Origin: Thuidium tamariscinum
Lineage: Eukaryota > Streptophyta > Bryopsida > Hypnales > Thuidiaceae
Length of the DNA stretch: 64,000 bases
Direction: 5' to 3'
Assembly (NCBI GenBank): GCA_947034885.2
Contig: OX344752.2
Location: 1,302,001 to 1,366,000, forward strand
Part shown: positions 22,699 through 32,481 of the stretch, one piece after another
Layout of the letters: every line of letters starts with the position of its first letter
Position numbering within the stretch: position 1 is the first letter of the stretch
Notes under the pieces: model-generated
Database searches by the model: none
What the model was told of the DNA's origin: nothing
Seen by the model: only the letters and a program-made list of their open reading frames with translations
Program-made: the position numbers and the translations under genes

Positions 22699-22960
22699 AG
22701 AAAAAACATCTAATGTATGGTTGAATTTTGAAAAAGAAAACTTTTTATTTTCATTTTTTTCTCACTCCAACAAAAGTGATAGTTTTTCACAATTTCTACC
22801 TAAAATGTCCTTCAGTCTAGCAAGGTTTAAATCTACTCCTTAGACACATGTTGTTTGAAAATTTTAATGAAAAAAAAACAAAAAACTCCATTCATAGTGA
22901 AGTGCCTTGAGTTGCTAAGTTGCAGGAAAAAAATACGTAGATTAGGACTTTAGGGATTAA

Positions 22961-24650
22961 TTTACCTTGTACACCCCTACTACACGCCTAATTCAGGGCA
23001 TTTGATTGCAAATATGAATTCAAAAATTTGCAAATTTCATCATGCTTGAAAAACAAAAAAAATTCAGCGTTTGACGGAGGGCCGAGTGGGGTTCAGTTCA
23101 CGCTGTCCCAGAAAAACTGAACCATGTGCCTCAACTTCATTCACTCATGCAATGAATGGGGAGACACGTGTCTCTCCCGAATGGGTGGAGAGTGGGGGTC
23201 CAGGTAGATGGATTGACCAAGTCCACGCTCCACATGGCAAGCTGACAAGGCAGGTCGTGTCGGTGGGGATATGACACGCCTGTTGCAACGTGTTTCACGG
23301 TCCCGCCCAATTGGACTGGACCTGCACGGACGGAATCAGCCAGGGTATTGAGTACTTTCATCCATTTCATCCATTTTGTTTTGTTTTGGCACAAAGAAAG
23401 GGTAACCGTTACTACAGAGAGAAAACACATACAGTGGAAACACCCAAAACCGTGCAAATAAGGAATTCAGCATAGTTGGAGGCAGTGTTTTCTAAAAATG
23501 ATATTTTTCTAGTATTAGCGAGTGAGAATCATGAATATTCCAAAATAAAAATAAAATTTCCAATACAGTATGTAATTTCTACAAATTTTTCAAAGTGTTG
23601 GCTCCCTAGACTTGTGAAACTGTCCGGTAGGTGCCCCAAAATTGAACCTTGCGAAAATCAGTACTCAGCCAACCAAATTCTCCTATATGTCCTTCAACTA
23701 TGTCAGATAATTATAATTACACATGTGGTGAACACATTAAGGAAAGTCTACTGACACAATTGGGTGAATCTATAGTCCATTCCAAGGAACAAGTGCGGGA
23801 ATGGGTGTTTTGCCCTTACTAAAGCCCTGGGTCGGTCCAGTTGTTTTGTTTTGTTTTTCACTTTAATTACGAAGTACCAAAGTGGCGACATAAACTGAAA
23901 TGGTACAATGGTGCTCCAAATTTCAACATTCACCCTCATATTCAACAAAAAAATATCACATTAACACACATCACTTATCCATAAATTATGTTTTCATTCA
24001 CAATCTGGCAATTTCATCCAAGATTATTATACAATTTCAAGTTTTCTAGCAATAAACCTCACAATTTTTTTTTCCATCTCTATAACCAAGTAGGGTTTTA
24101 TTTTTCCATTTCAATACATAACATTCAGTAGCATGTTGTGACACTGTCTTCCTTCTACAGTGAAGGATGTGGCATATTCCACACCCTAGTAGCTTCTCCA
24201 TCCTCCACTTGTCCTCTGCCTTCAATAGTTACTAATGAAACACTGTTGGGTGTCAAATATTCCACACCTTCCTAAGACAATGCCAACCAATGCTACTTAG
24301 TGAATGTTTTGTAGGGTAGCCAAGTTGTTGTTTTCTGGTGCAACAGAAAGCCCCCGAAAAAGCCCTGGCTGGTCGAGTCAGAGAGTTCAGTTAGTGTCAC
24401 CACTCACCAGTGATATACTAGTAACTGAAGTACTGTACTGTAGTTTTATGCTCAAATTTTTTCATTCATCCCTGGCTGTATGGTGGCTGATAGCAATGAT
24501 CATGACGCAGTCCAGTCCAGTAGTACTGTATGGGTGACTTGATACTCGTTGCGCGGGATTGCGGGGCTGGAATGATGATGTCTATCTCTCTATCTATCTA
24601 CCCGCTCCTCCCTTTTCGGCTTTGGGGAAGGGGATGATACGGATCTTCGT
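22961..24650. other. Spacer with a G+C-richer stretch of unknown nature
   Basis: From about 23065 to 23480 base composition rises to near-genic levels, and a palindromic G-box core (GACACGTGTC) lies near 23164. Open frames on both strands (23071-23274 +, 23137-23457 -) overlap, lack motifs and show no clear exon structure. It could be a relic of an element or a gene promoter. The remainder to 24650 shows nothing I can name. Confidence 0.35.
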
Positions 24651-24976
24651 ACCGGCTACCTACAGGGTTGGCACTCACTGTAACTACCTCACTACCCAGT
24701 ACCACCGTCCTCCAAGTCAGCCCCAGTGTACCGGCTACCTACAGGGTTGGCACTCACTGTAACTACTTCACTACCCAGTACTGTACCACCGTCCTCCAAG
24801 TCAGCCCCAGTGTACCGGCTACCTACAGGGTTGGCACTCACTGTAACTACTTCACTACCCAGTACTGTACCACCGTCCTCCAAGTCAGCCCCAGTGTACC
24901 GGCTACCTACAGGGTTGGCACTCACTGTAACTACCTCACTACCCAGTACCACCGTCCTCCAAGTCAGCGCCAGTGT
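24651..24976. repeat. Minisatellite, four units of 79-84 bp
   Basis: Units begin ACCGGCTACCTACAGGG at 24651, 24730, 24814 and 24898. Units 2 and 3 are 84 bp and units 1 and 4 about 79 bp; the difference is a 5-bp duplication (GTACTGTACC against GTACC). Apart from that they are almost identical, pointing to recent expansion. The open frames across it on both strands are artefacts of the repeat. Confidence 0.95.
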
Positions 24977-26691
24977 TTGTTTTGTTTTGAAACACATGAA
25001 AAATATCATTGCAAATGGCAACCCCAGTGTTTTGTTTTTTCAATTTTAAGGGAATTTGGATTGGGCTGCAGGTGAGAAGTAAGTGGTTGAGGTTAGGCAT
25101 CACTTAAATTTATTTTTGGTGCAAAATTTGGCTCCAAGTTAGGAATTTGTGTGAGTTCTTAGTATGGCTTCAAAACAAAACTCCAATAAACATATTTGCC
25201 AATTACAGCTATTAGATTGGTGTAGAATAGGGCAACCAGGTTTCAACTTTCGAATAGTGGTGTAAAATGGGTTGTATATGAATTATGAAAACTACAATTC
25301 ATAAGTTCAAGCACATGAACTACAACTCATTCATGTACTTGGGCTTCAAAGTCTAATATCTTCCTAATTCATTTGTATGAAGTTTTAAATGTTTTTTGCA
25401 ACAAAAATGCAACTTCAAAGATTGCACTTGGTAGGAAAAGTTGAGTAGAAATGAAACCAAGAAAATTGTAGCTATAGAGGATGTGATAGAACCCCATGAT
25501 AGGACAAAGATGCCTTGTACATGTGGCTACAATCTATACCTATATCTCCAACTTTGATATGTTTTAGGGGACTTTAGATGTAAAGTTTTTGAATCAACAT
25601 CTAAAAAAGTGGTGACAAGGTGGTAAATCCTAGTAGTCATGGTCAAGGTAGTGGCTATGAAGGTGTGATTGAAGATTTAGATTTGGCTTTTTAAATTTTT
25701 TTTCCTCCAAATTTTTCTAAGGGCTTAATTTGGAAAATAATTTTTTGGTGTTATTAGTTTTTTTATTGCCTAAAAAAAACCCTGGTCAGCCGTGTAGGAT
25801 GTTAAATCTTCTATTCAAAGTAGACCTCATTCCACAGAGAAAAGCACAAAAAGTTTTAATTTTTACTCAATATTTTTTTGGCAAATTTTAAATTTGAATT
25901 TGCATTTGGAGACCCAAAAATAGCAATGGTGGGATCATAACATTTGGAGACCCAAAAATAGCAATGGTGGGATCATAACAACCCCTAAACATGGCACAAA
26001 GTAGGGCACTTTTATTTTATTTTTACCTTGGAGAACCCAAAAATTATTTTGTTGGCCCCACTTTAAATGGAGGATTTAGTACCCTGCATTAGTCCTCTAT
26101 AAGTAAGTGTAGTCATACCTTCTTCATAGGGTTAAGTTGTACTCCTTCAAAATATAAGAAGCTCTAAAATATGAAAAACTGATCTTGAAGACAAAAATCC
26201 AATGAAGTCTTGTACGAGGTGGAGATGGTGTAATACCCACTTCCAGAGATGACTAGCCTAGAGATTCAAGCTCTAGAGAATGAGTTACTTGTGTAGTTAG
26301 ATGGGGGTAAGTTGACAATGAACTCTTCTAAACAGTAGTGAAATTCGCACCAGACAAGTGAAACCATGGAGCCACCACTCTAAAACTTTTGCTTGTGAAT
26401 CATTCTTTAAGTTAATTATTCACCTTAGAAGCAAAAGAATAGACATAGGGAAGACTTTGCTACAAAAGAATATATTTTTGACAAAACCCACCCAAAAGCC
26501 AACTCTAAATTGCAATGTGCCCAATTTCTAGAGAAGTTTGGCCCTTTGAAGAAGCTTTGACTACCTTTAATGTTGATTCATTAGGCTACGGTTCTCCTCA
26601 GTAGACCTGGAGGTAAAACATTGAAATTTGTTATGGATCATTTTCTAAACATGATAAAATTTGCAAATTTTGAATTCATATTTGCAATTAG
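24977..26691. other. AT-rich intergenic DNA, no gene seen
   Basis: No supported gene. It contains the 38-bp exact tandem duplication at 25903-25978 and a block near 25880-25920 related to other dispersed sequence at 3750 and 26650. Confidence 0.5.
25903..25978. repeat. Exact 38-bp tandem duplication
   Basis: The unit begins CATTTGGAGACCCAAAAATA and is repeated once without a mismatch (25903-25940, 25941-25978), so the duplication is recent. Confidence 0.95.
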
Positions 26692-26971
26692 AGGCCCCAC
26701 CATAAGAAACCCTTGTCTTTGGTGACAAGCCCTAATTTTTTATGATGGATTTTAGGTGATGTCAATGTTGACAACCCAAAAATTTTATGTCAACAAAAAT
26801 GTCCAATATAACATCAATGTTGATAGTCCAATGTTTTTATATTAACATTGATGTTACATTGGACATTTTTGTTGACATAAATTTTTGGGTTGTCAACATT
26901 GACATCACCTAAAATCCATCATAAAAAATTAAAGCTTGTCACCCAAAACAAGGGTGTCTTATAGTGCCCCA
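26692..26971. mobile_element. 280-bp inverted-repeat element
   Basis: Nearly the whole unit is one hairpin. The right end in complement reads GGGGCACTATAAGACACCC and the left end GGCCCCACCATAAGAAACCC. The inner arms (GGATTTTAGGTGATGTCAAT at 26748 and its complement at ~26895) match almost perfectly down to a short centre near 26835. It has no coding capacity. It is probably a foldback MITE; the outermost border is uncertain by a few bases. Confidence 0.7.
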
Positions 26972-27637
26972 AATAAATTGTAGGAGGTGTGAGAGTTAAA
27001 TTAATTAACTATTGTATACAAAGGTTTTTTTTTTACTTACACCCTTGGAATGACTTGGGGGGCCAAGAAAGGGGTTAGTTCACTTGAATTGTATTATTAG
27101 GCATCAAGCTTAAACAATTATAGTAGAACACACAAGGGCCTCATACCATGCTCTATTGGTGGGCAAAAATAACACTACATGATAAGAAGAGTTCTACTAA
27201 TTGTTTAATAGAGAAGATGAGTAGGAAAAAAAACTTTGCATTTCACTAATATTGGTAGACAACTCCATTGGTCAGACTAATCAATCTAGAGAGTGAATCT
27301 AATACGTGTAGAATCTTTATTGTATCATTCCCCACCTACCATATCTATATGAAAGAGCAATTGCTGCTTTGGATTTTGTAGCTCTTCCTTGTGGACTTTT
27401 CCTACCAATGGAGTGTAGCAAGAGGCCATAAGATAGTTCATTATATTACCACCCAAATTTGCTACCTAGGTACCTTGGAAAAGCTATTTGTCAACTCATG
27501 TAATATCCAAAGCATTAAAAAGTTAAAGAGAAGCCATTTGTAAGTAAAATGAAGGCATTCCAACTTGATGATATGTAATGGTTCTTAAAAAATAATAGAT
27601 ATAAGAATTTTTTTTAAACATGTAATATTTATAACAA
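26972..27637. other. Intergenic copy of a dispersed repeat
   Basis: About 27190-27400 (blocks ACAACTCCATTGGTCAGAC, CTAATCAATCTAGAGAG and GAGCAATTGCTGCTTTGGA) matches 19340-19560 in order. No gene is seen. Confidence 0.45.
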
Positions 27638-28540
27638 TTAATCCCTAAAGGGTTTTGACTATGTTTCCATCAAAATCACTACAAAACTGTGATTTCTAGT
27701 ACAAGTGCAATTTTTTTGAAAAAAAACATTTTTTGACAAATTTATCCGTAGGATCTTGTATTTAGGTGGTTTGAAAAGATGTGGAAAAAATTTCAAAAAC
27801 TTTCACCGTGTAGATTACAAGATATTAACATTTGAACTAGCAAAATCCTTTTTTTATTCCTATGAAAATTTGGGCAGCCGCAGGTCACATTTGTATAAAA
27901 AAATATTCAAAGTGATGGTTATTCTTTGAATTCATTTTACAATTCAAGTTGGATATATGGTCAAAAAATTTCAAATCATTTGGAATTGTACAACATATAG
28001 GAAAAAAATAGTAAATAAAAGAAGTAGAAAATGCTTGAAAATACTAAATTGTGAACAATTTATTTATAAAAATGAAAAATGACAATCACAATGGTTAAAA
28101 TATTGTAATAAACAATATTCACCCAATGTTTTAGTTTTTTTTCAAAAATATTAAAAATTGAATTAAATAAAGAATTTCAAACTTTTTTGTAGAGTAGAAA
28201 TTCTATAACTACCCACAAACTACCCTAAACTAAGATTCCTTATAACTTTTGACTCATTTATTGAAATGGAATGATTCAAAGCTTTCCACATAGATAAAAA
28301 TCTAATAAACCTATTTCAAATTTTTATTTCTTGGAAAAACAATTTTTAAAGAAGTTTTTTGTGCTGCCCAGATTGCCCATAGTTCAAAGGAAACAACATA
28401 TCATACCATAACTTTTAAACCACTCCTCGATCACATGTCTAGTAAAAATTTTTAATAAAAAAAATAAAAACTCTATTTGTAGTAAGCTACCCAAAATTTA
28501 TATGTTGCTAATAAACGCAGTTCAGGGCTTTAGGGGTTAA
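27638..28540 (+). mobile_element. TTAA-bordered element, copy B, 903 bp
   Basis: It starts TTAATCCCTAAAGGG and ends GGGCTTTAGGGGTTAA, with TTAA at both borders. The order of internal blocks (GACTATGTTTCCATCAAAAT, the ATTTGGAATTGTACAACATA block near 27978, the Lys-free AT-rich centre, the closing AGCTACCCAAAATT block) agrees with copies C and D over its whole length. There is no open frame of meaningful length, so it would be non-autonomous. Confidence 0.8.
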
Positions 28541-28589
28541 AAGGTGAAACTAGATACAAAAAATATAGTTCATTTCATTGTTTTCACAT

Positions 28590-28910
28590 GGCAAATTTCA
28601 TTAAAATGGCGGTATTTCATTAGGTTGACACTTTTTACAATTAAGACTGCGTAGTTTGAAGTCTAAATCTATTATAGATTTTAGAAATCTATATGTATTG
28701 TAGATGTTTGAAATCTATATCTATCCAAGATGTTTTAGACCACCTAATTTGAATTTGAATTCAATCATAGATTTTGTAAATCTATAGTTTTTCTAGAAGC
28801 ATGAAAATCTATACCAACTCTAGATGTTAGTTTTCAATTTAGACCGTGCAATTTGAAAAGTGACATATGGGATACTTCCATTTTATCAAAATTTTCCATT
28901 AATACAAAGT
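28590..28910. repeat. Sequence related to the inverted-repeat element at 13404
   Basis: The left side reads ATTTCATTAAAATGGCGGTA and the right side has CCATTTTATCAAAATTTTC, an imperfect inverted pair similar to the 13404 termini. Between them are several copies of AGATTTTAGAAATCTATA-like sequence. It is degraded and its borders are approximate. Confidence 0.4.
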
Positions 28911-30949
28911 GGTTGAAAGAAAGAATCTAAAAAAGTTTGATATGATTCTTTTTTACTCCAAGATTGTATTTGCTTTTGAAGTGCTTGAATATTCTTCACA
29001 AATCAAATGACATTATTAGGTCTTCAATTCAAAATTTTTGAAGTCTTAAGTGTATTTTTAGCATCTTTGAATCTAACAACTTTTTCTAATTTTTTCCACA
29101 ATTTAGAAAAAAATTTATCACTTATCTAAGTGAAAATCAATGAAGTATGGCTAACACATAATACCAAGTCTATTTTTTAAGGCAATTTTTTCACCATTCC
29201 ATTGCATAATCATAAAAGGATTACATATCATAATGTTGTCCTTCTTTTTACACCCATAGATTTGTGAATAGTACCAAAATATAGTTAGTTTGTGATGAAC
29301 TATTAGGACTTGGCTTCATGTCCCGTAATACTCTTTAGCATCATGGATCTCAAGCATTATTTAATCCTTATCTCAAACCCAATCTCTAGCAAAATTAGCA
29401 TGTTTATAAATTGGGCCAATCTAGAATGAAGCATTTTTTTCAACAATATTTGGTGATTTCACCCCTCCTAAAGTAGAAATTACACACAAAAATATAATGA
29501 TCAATGCAGTTAGTTATAGATCAAGTTTGGATTGATCCCATTTGTTTGAATCCACCAAACTTTGAATGAGAGACAAAGGTTTTCTAAAAATCTACATGCA
29601 AGTGTGCAGCATTTGCAAGGGAAAAATTAGACTACCAATTTTTTTGACAAGATTAGAGGGAGAACTATATAGAAAGTAGAAGTAATATGTTTCAACTCCT
29701 AAGAAACTAATTTTATATTAGACTTGAAACTTTGGATTGTTTGTAGTTGGAGACTAAGAAACTAATTTTACATTAGACTTGAAACTTTGGATTGTTTGTA
29801 GTTGGAGACAAGAAGACAAAGATACTTGTTAAATATAATTTCTCTCCATTAGTTTAGAAATGTCATGACCCTTGGTACAACCTTTGATGGATGAATGCAT
29901 TATAAGATGAAAGAAATGATGATTATATCATGACTTCTATAATGACCAATAATGGATGAATGCATTGATGGGTGATCATGAACTAATTCATGATGAAATG
30001 TGCTCTAGTGGATAAGTGGAGATTGGTAGGAGATAGATATTTTTAGACTATAGATTTATACATTGGGATAAGATAACTCCAATTGGATTATAAGGGCATT
30101 CAATTGTCCAAAGATGGATTTATGCAATAGAGTTAGACAACTCCACTTGCATGACTAGTGCATTGGCTAGACACAAGTGTGTTAAAACTTGGAATTTCAT
30201 AACTCCAAGTAGAAAATTAAGATTTGAATAAGATGTAATTCAAAAAATGTAACTAGGACCTTAATTTCAATGGATGGTTCTAGGTAGAACCAAAGATAAA
30301 ATTAAAATAAAGATTGAAAAGTTCGTAGTCCTAGTCTATCTTAAAGACTAATAGTCTTTATTGATAGTCTCTATTATATAAGACAAAGTTTGGGGTTAAA
30401 GAAAGTCTCTCTTTGGAGATTGATCTCTCTATAATCATGTGTTTTGAGCTCTTGTGAGACAGTTTTGTTATTAAGTATAATTTGTATTTGTATTAAAAGT
30501 TTGAAGTTACAACTATTGGATAATTTGAGACTTTAATAAATAAATATATACAATTAAAACCTTTGATTGCTCAAAGATTGCAGTCTCATCTTATCATTGA
30601 CTCGACAATAAATCACTATAATTGTTTTACAATTGAAGTCTCAAAATGTATAGATTGTCTGATTTTAATAAATAAGGCGTTCCATTGAATCAATAATCAT
30701 ATCATTTCTTGTAAAGTATTATAGTAATAGGTTTTGTCCCTTAAGAGTTAATTCTAAAAGGACACCAAGGACAATAATTTTTGACTAAATATATTATTGA
30801 GGTGGCATACTTCCAAGGTTGATCTTAGAAGGATGGTCCAATTACTATAAAAATCATCCCTTTTGATACCATTAGAATTGTTTGTTTAAAAAGTCTAAGA
30901 GCACTCATTGGAAGTCAAATTATTGTATAAGACATTTTTTTCACACAAA
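28911..30949. other. Intergenic DNA, possible relic of an LTR-type element
   Basis: No gene is seen. It holds the tandem duplication at 29700-29809. From about 29828 (TGTTAAATATAATTT) to about 30760 the sequence has a long A/T-rich block with ATGGATGAATGCAT repeated at ~29885 and ~29950, a TATA-like TTATATAAG near 30373, and TTGATACCA-type sequence near 30867 (complement TGGTATCAA, close to the usual plant initiator-tRNA primer site). This is suggestive of a retrotransposon end, but no second long terminal repeat or coding region is present. Confidence 0.3.
29700..29809. repeat. 55-bp tandem duplication
   Basis: The unit beginning TAAGAAACTAATTTTA is repeated at 29700 and 29755 with a single base difference (ATATTAG against ACATTAG). 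Confidence 0.95.
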
Positions 30950-31154
30950 CACTATAATAAAATGCGGTATTTGAAGTATAATCTTTGTACTATAGTCCTA
31001 TTAGTAATGATCTTAAAGTTTGTTTGTTTTTGTAATATTTTACTAAAAATCCATGTGTTTTCAGTAAACTCTATTAGAAACACTCCTTTAAGGTCATTAC
31101 TTAAAGGACAATACTATTAAGACTTTACTTAAAATATTTTTTTCTCTTGTAGTA
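30950..31154. mobile_element. CACTA-type MITE, decayed, ~205 bp
   Basis: Its interior matches the intact element at 38834-39036 (AAGTATAATC near the left, AAGGTCATTACTTAAAGGA and ACTTAAAATATT near the right). The left end is CACTATAATAAAATGCGG and the right end in complement TACTACAAGAGAAAAA, both slightly mutated. AAA flanks both sides, consistent with but weak evidence for a 3-bp duplication. Confidence 0.6.
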
Positions 31155-31410
31155 AAAGTTTCAAAGATTGATGTTTGTATTTTTTTCTTACATAGTAGGA
31201 TTTTCTATCATCTATCAACACACTTAATATTGGTCATGTTCATCTACATTTACCACCATATAAGGATTTAAATATAATGGATGAGTTCATTATAGAAACA
31301 AAGAACGTACCTATTGGTGTATTGATTAGAATATTTTTGTGACTACATTGATTATAGGGGTTTGCATCTTTTTCTAAAATTAACTTTGAAATGACATTGA
31401 AAATACAAAG

Positions 31411-31459
31411 TGTGCAATAGATGACACATATAATCAAACTATGTGTCATCTATTGCACA
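31411..31459. repeat. Perfect 20-bp hairpin
   Basis: TGTGCAATAGATGACACATA is followed by a 9-nt loop and its exact complement. It is too long to be chance in this context. It could be a foldback repeat fragment. The surrounding 31450-31600 is related in reverse to about 30880-30945 and 37515-37630. Confidence 0.75.
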
Positions 31460-31663
31460 TCTTTCCTTGTAAGGCAATAAAGCAACTATTGAACCTTAAT
31501 ATCAGGGGTGGAAAAGTGAGATTTTCTATACTATTTTGACTTCCAATGAATCTATTTGGGTTATTAAAAGTAGATGATGTCGTACGATATGAAAATGTAT
31601 GATTTCCACAGCGACCAATCCATCCTTCAAGAATTAAACCTTCCTTTGATACCATTGTTATAA

Positions 31664-32058
31664 GAGCATCCCCACAGGCCTCAGGGAATGCCGCAGACTC
31701 GGGGACTGGCTGTGCTCGAGCCACATGGCTTGCCCCACAGGAGGCACGGCCAAGCAAAAAAAGTAGCTGGGCTCGGCCAAATTCGATGATGGCTCGGCCA
31801 AATGGTGTGAAGTTGGTCGGGCTCGGTGTGCATTAAAAATTATTTAAATTCTCCTTTCGAGGTACTTTAGTACTGACTAACGACTTGTTTTCTTGGAATC
31901 CTCAATAAAGTGCCTCGAAGTCCGAAATTATTTGTTCCCCGTGCCCGTTTGGCGTGTTGGGGTGGGGGAAATTTCCTTGGCTGGGCCCGGGCTCCTTGAA
32001 TGACTCCCCAAGCATCCCCTGGCCGTGTCTTGCTTTTACACAACCAATGGGGATGCTC
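31664..32058. mobile_element. PIF/Harbinger (Tourist)-like MITE, 395 bp
   Basis: The terminal inverted repeats GAGCATCCCCACAGG and GAGCATCCCCATTGG (complement of the right end) match at their outer 11 bases. TAA is duplicated at both borders (31661-31663 and 32059-32061). GAGCATC-type ends with a TAA/TTA duplication are typical of Tourist elements. The interior is G+C-rich with repeated GCTCGGCC, and has no coding capacity. It lies about 0.4 kb upstream of the exchanger start codon and may affect that promoter. Confidence 0.75.
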
Positions 32059-32061
32059 TAA

Positions 32062-32481
32062 CTAGTGATAACCTTTACAATTAACTCTTATGTAACCAAA
32101 TTATTCACACGGTACCCCAAAGGATGGTTTCCTCGTTGTGTAGCCCGGTGTCCCAGAGTTAAAGGAAACCAGAGTTTAAAGGAAAAAATTAAAAAATTAA
32201 GTAAAACAACCTGGTCGGTGCCCAGTACCTACACTAACCCTACTCTTCCGACCTCTCTAACTTCCGACCTACCAACCGTACATACCGACCCCGACATCCG
32301 CGCCTGCAACACCCGCTGCTGGCACAGCCCTGTCCCGCCCCGTGCCCCTCACTCCCAACTCCTCCTCTGAAGTTTTCTTCTCTTGTTCCGTCTCCTCGGC
32401 CGATTGGCATTCCTGCGGACCCCTTCCGGAGTTCCACATTTCTCCATTGCAACAATCCGCAATTCGAGACCCAACAAATCC
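32062..32481 (+). promoter_or_regulatory. Probable promoter and 5' UTR of the exchanger gene
   Basis: The segment between the MITE and the start codon turns from AT-rich to C-rich (32215-32360), as is common for plant leaders. No upstream ATG is in frame with the coding region without a stop, apart from open sequence lacking an ATG back to about 32383. A clear TATA box could not be chosen. Confidence 0.4.

Larger units (their letters stand above)
20494..22960 (+). mobile_element. TTAA-bordered element, copy A, interrupted by nested insertions
   Basis: It starts TTAATCCCTAAGG and ends CTTTAGGGATTAA, with TTAA at both borders. Internal blocks shared with the other copies include ATCATTTGGAATTGTACAACATATAGG (given here as positions 21471-21497) and the closing AAAACTCCATTCATAGTGA segment. 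The copy is 2467 bp rather than ~930 because it is split by the 616-bp insertion at 20753-21368 and by another at about 21963-22826. It has no coding capacity for a transposase. Confidence 0.75.

Noticed and set aside
24668-25075. Open frames of 107-135 codons on both strands with a repeated PATYRVGTHCNY-like unit
   Set aside because: They arise only because an 84-bp minisatellite unit is a multiple of three and free of stops; both strands are open, and there is no exon context.
29828-30760. Solo LTR of a Copia-type retrotransposon
   Set aside because: A TG start, TATA-like box and TTGATACCA nearby are suggestive, but no CA end with a 5-bp duplication and no second LTR could be found; kept only as a weak note.
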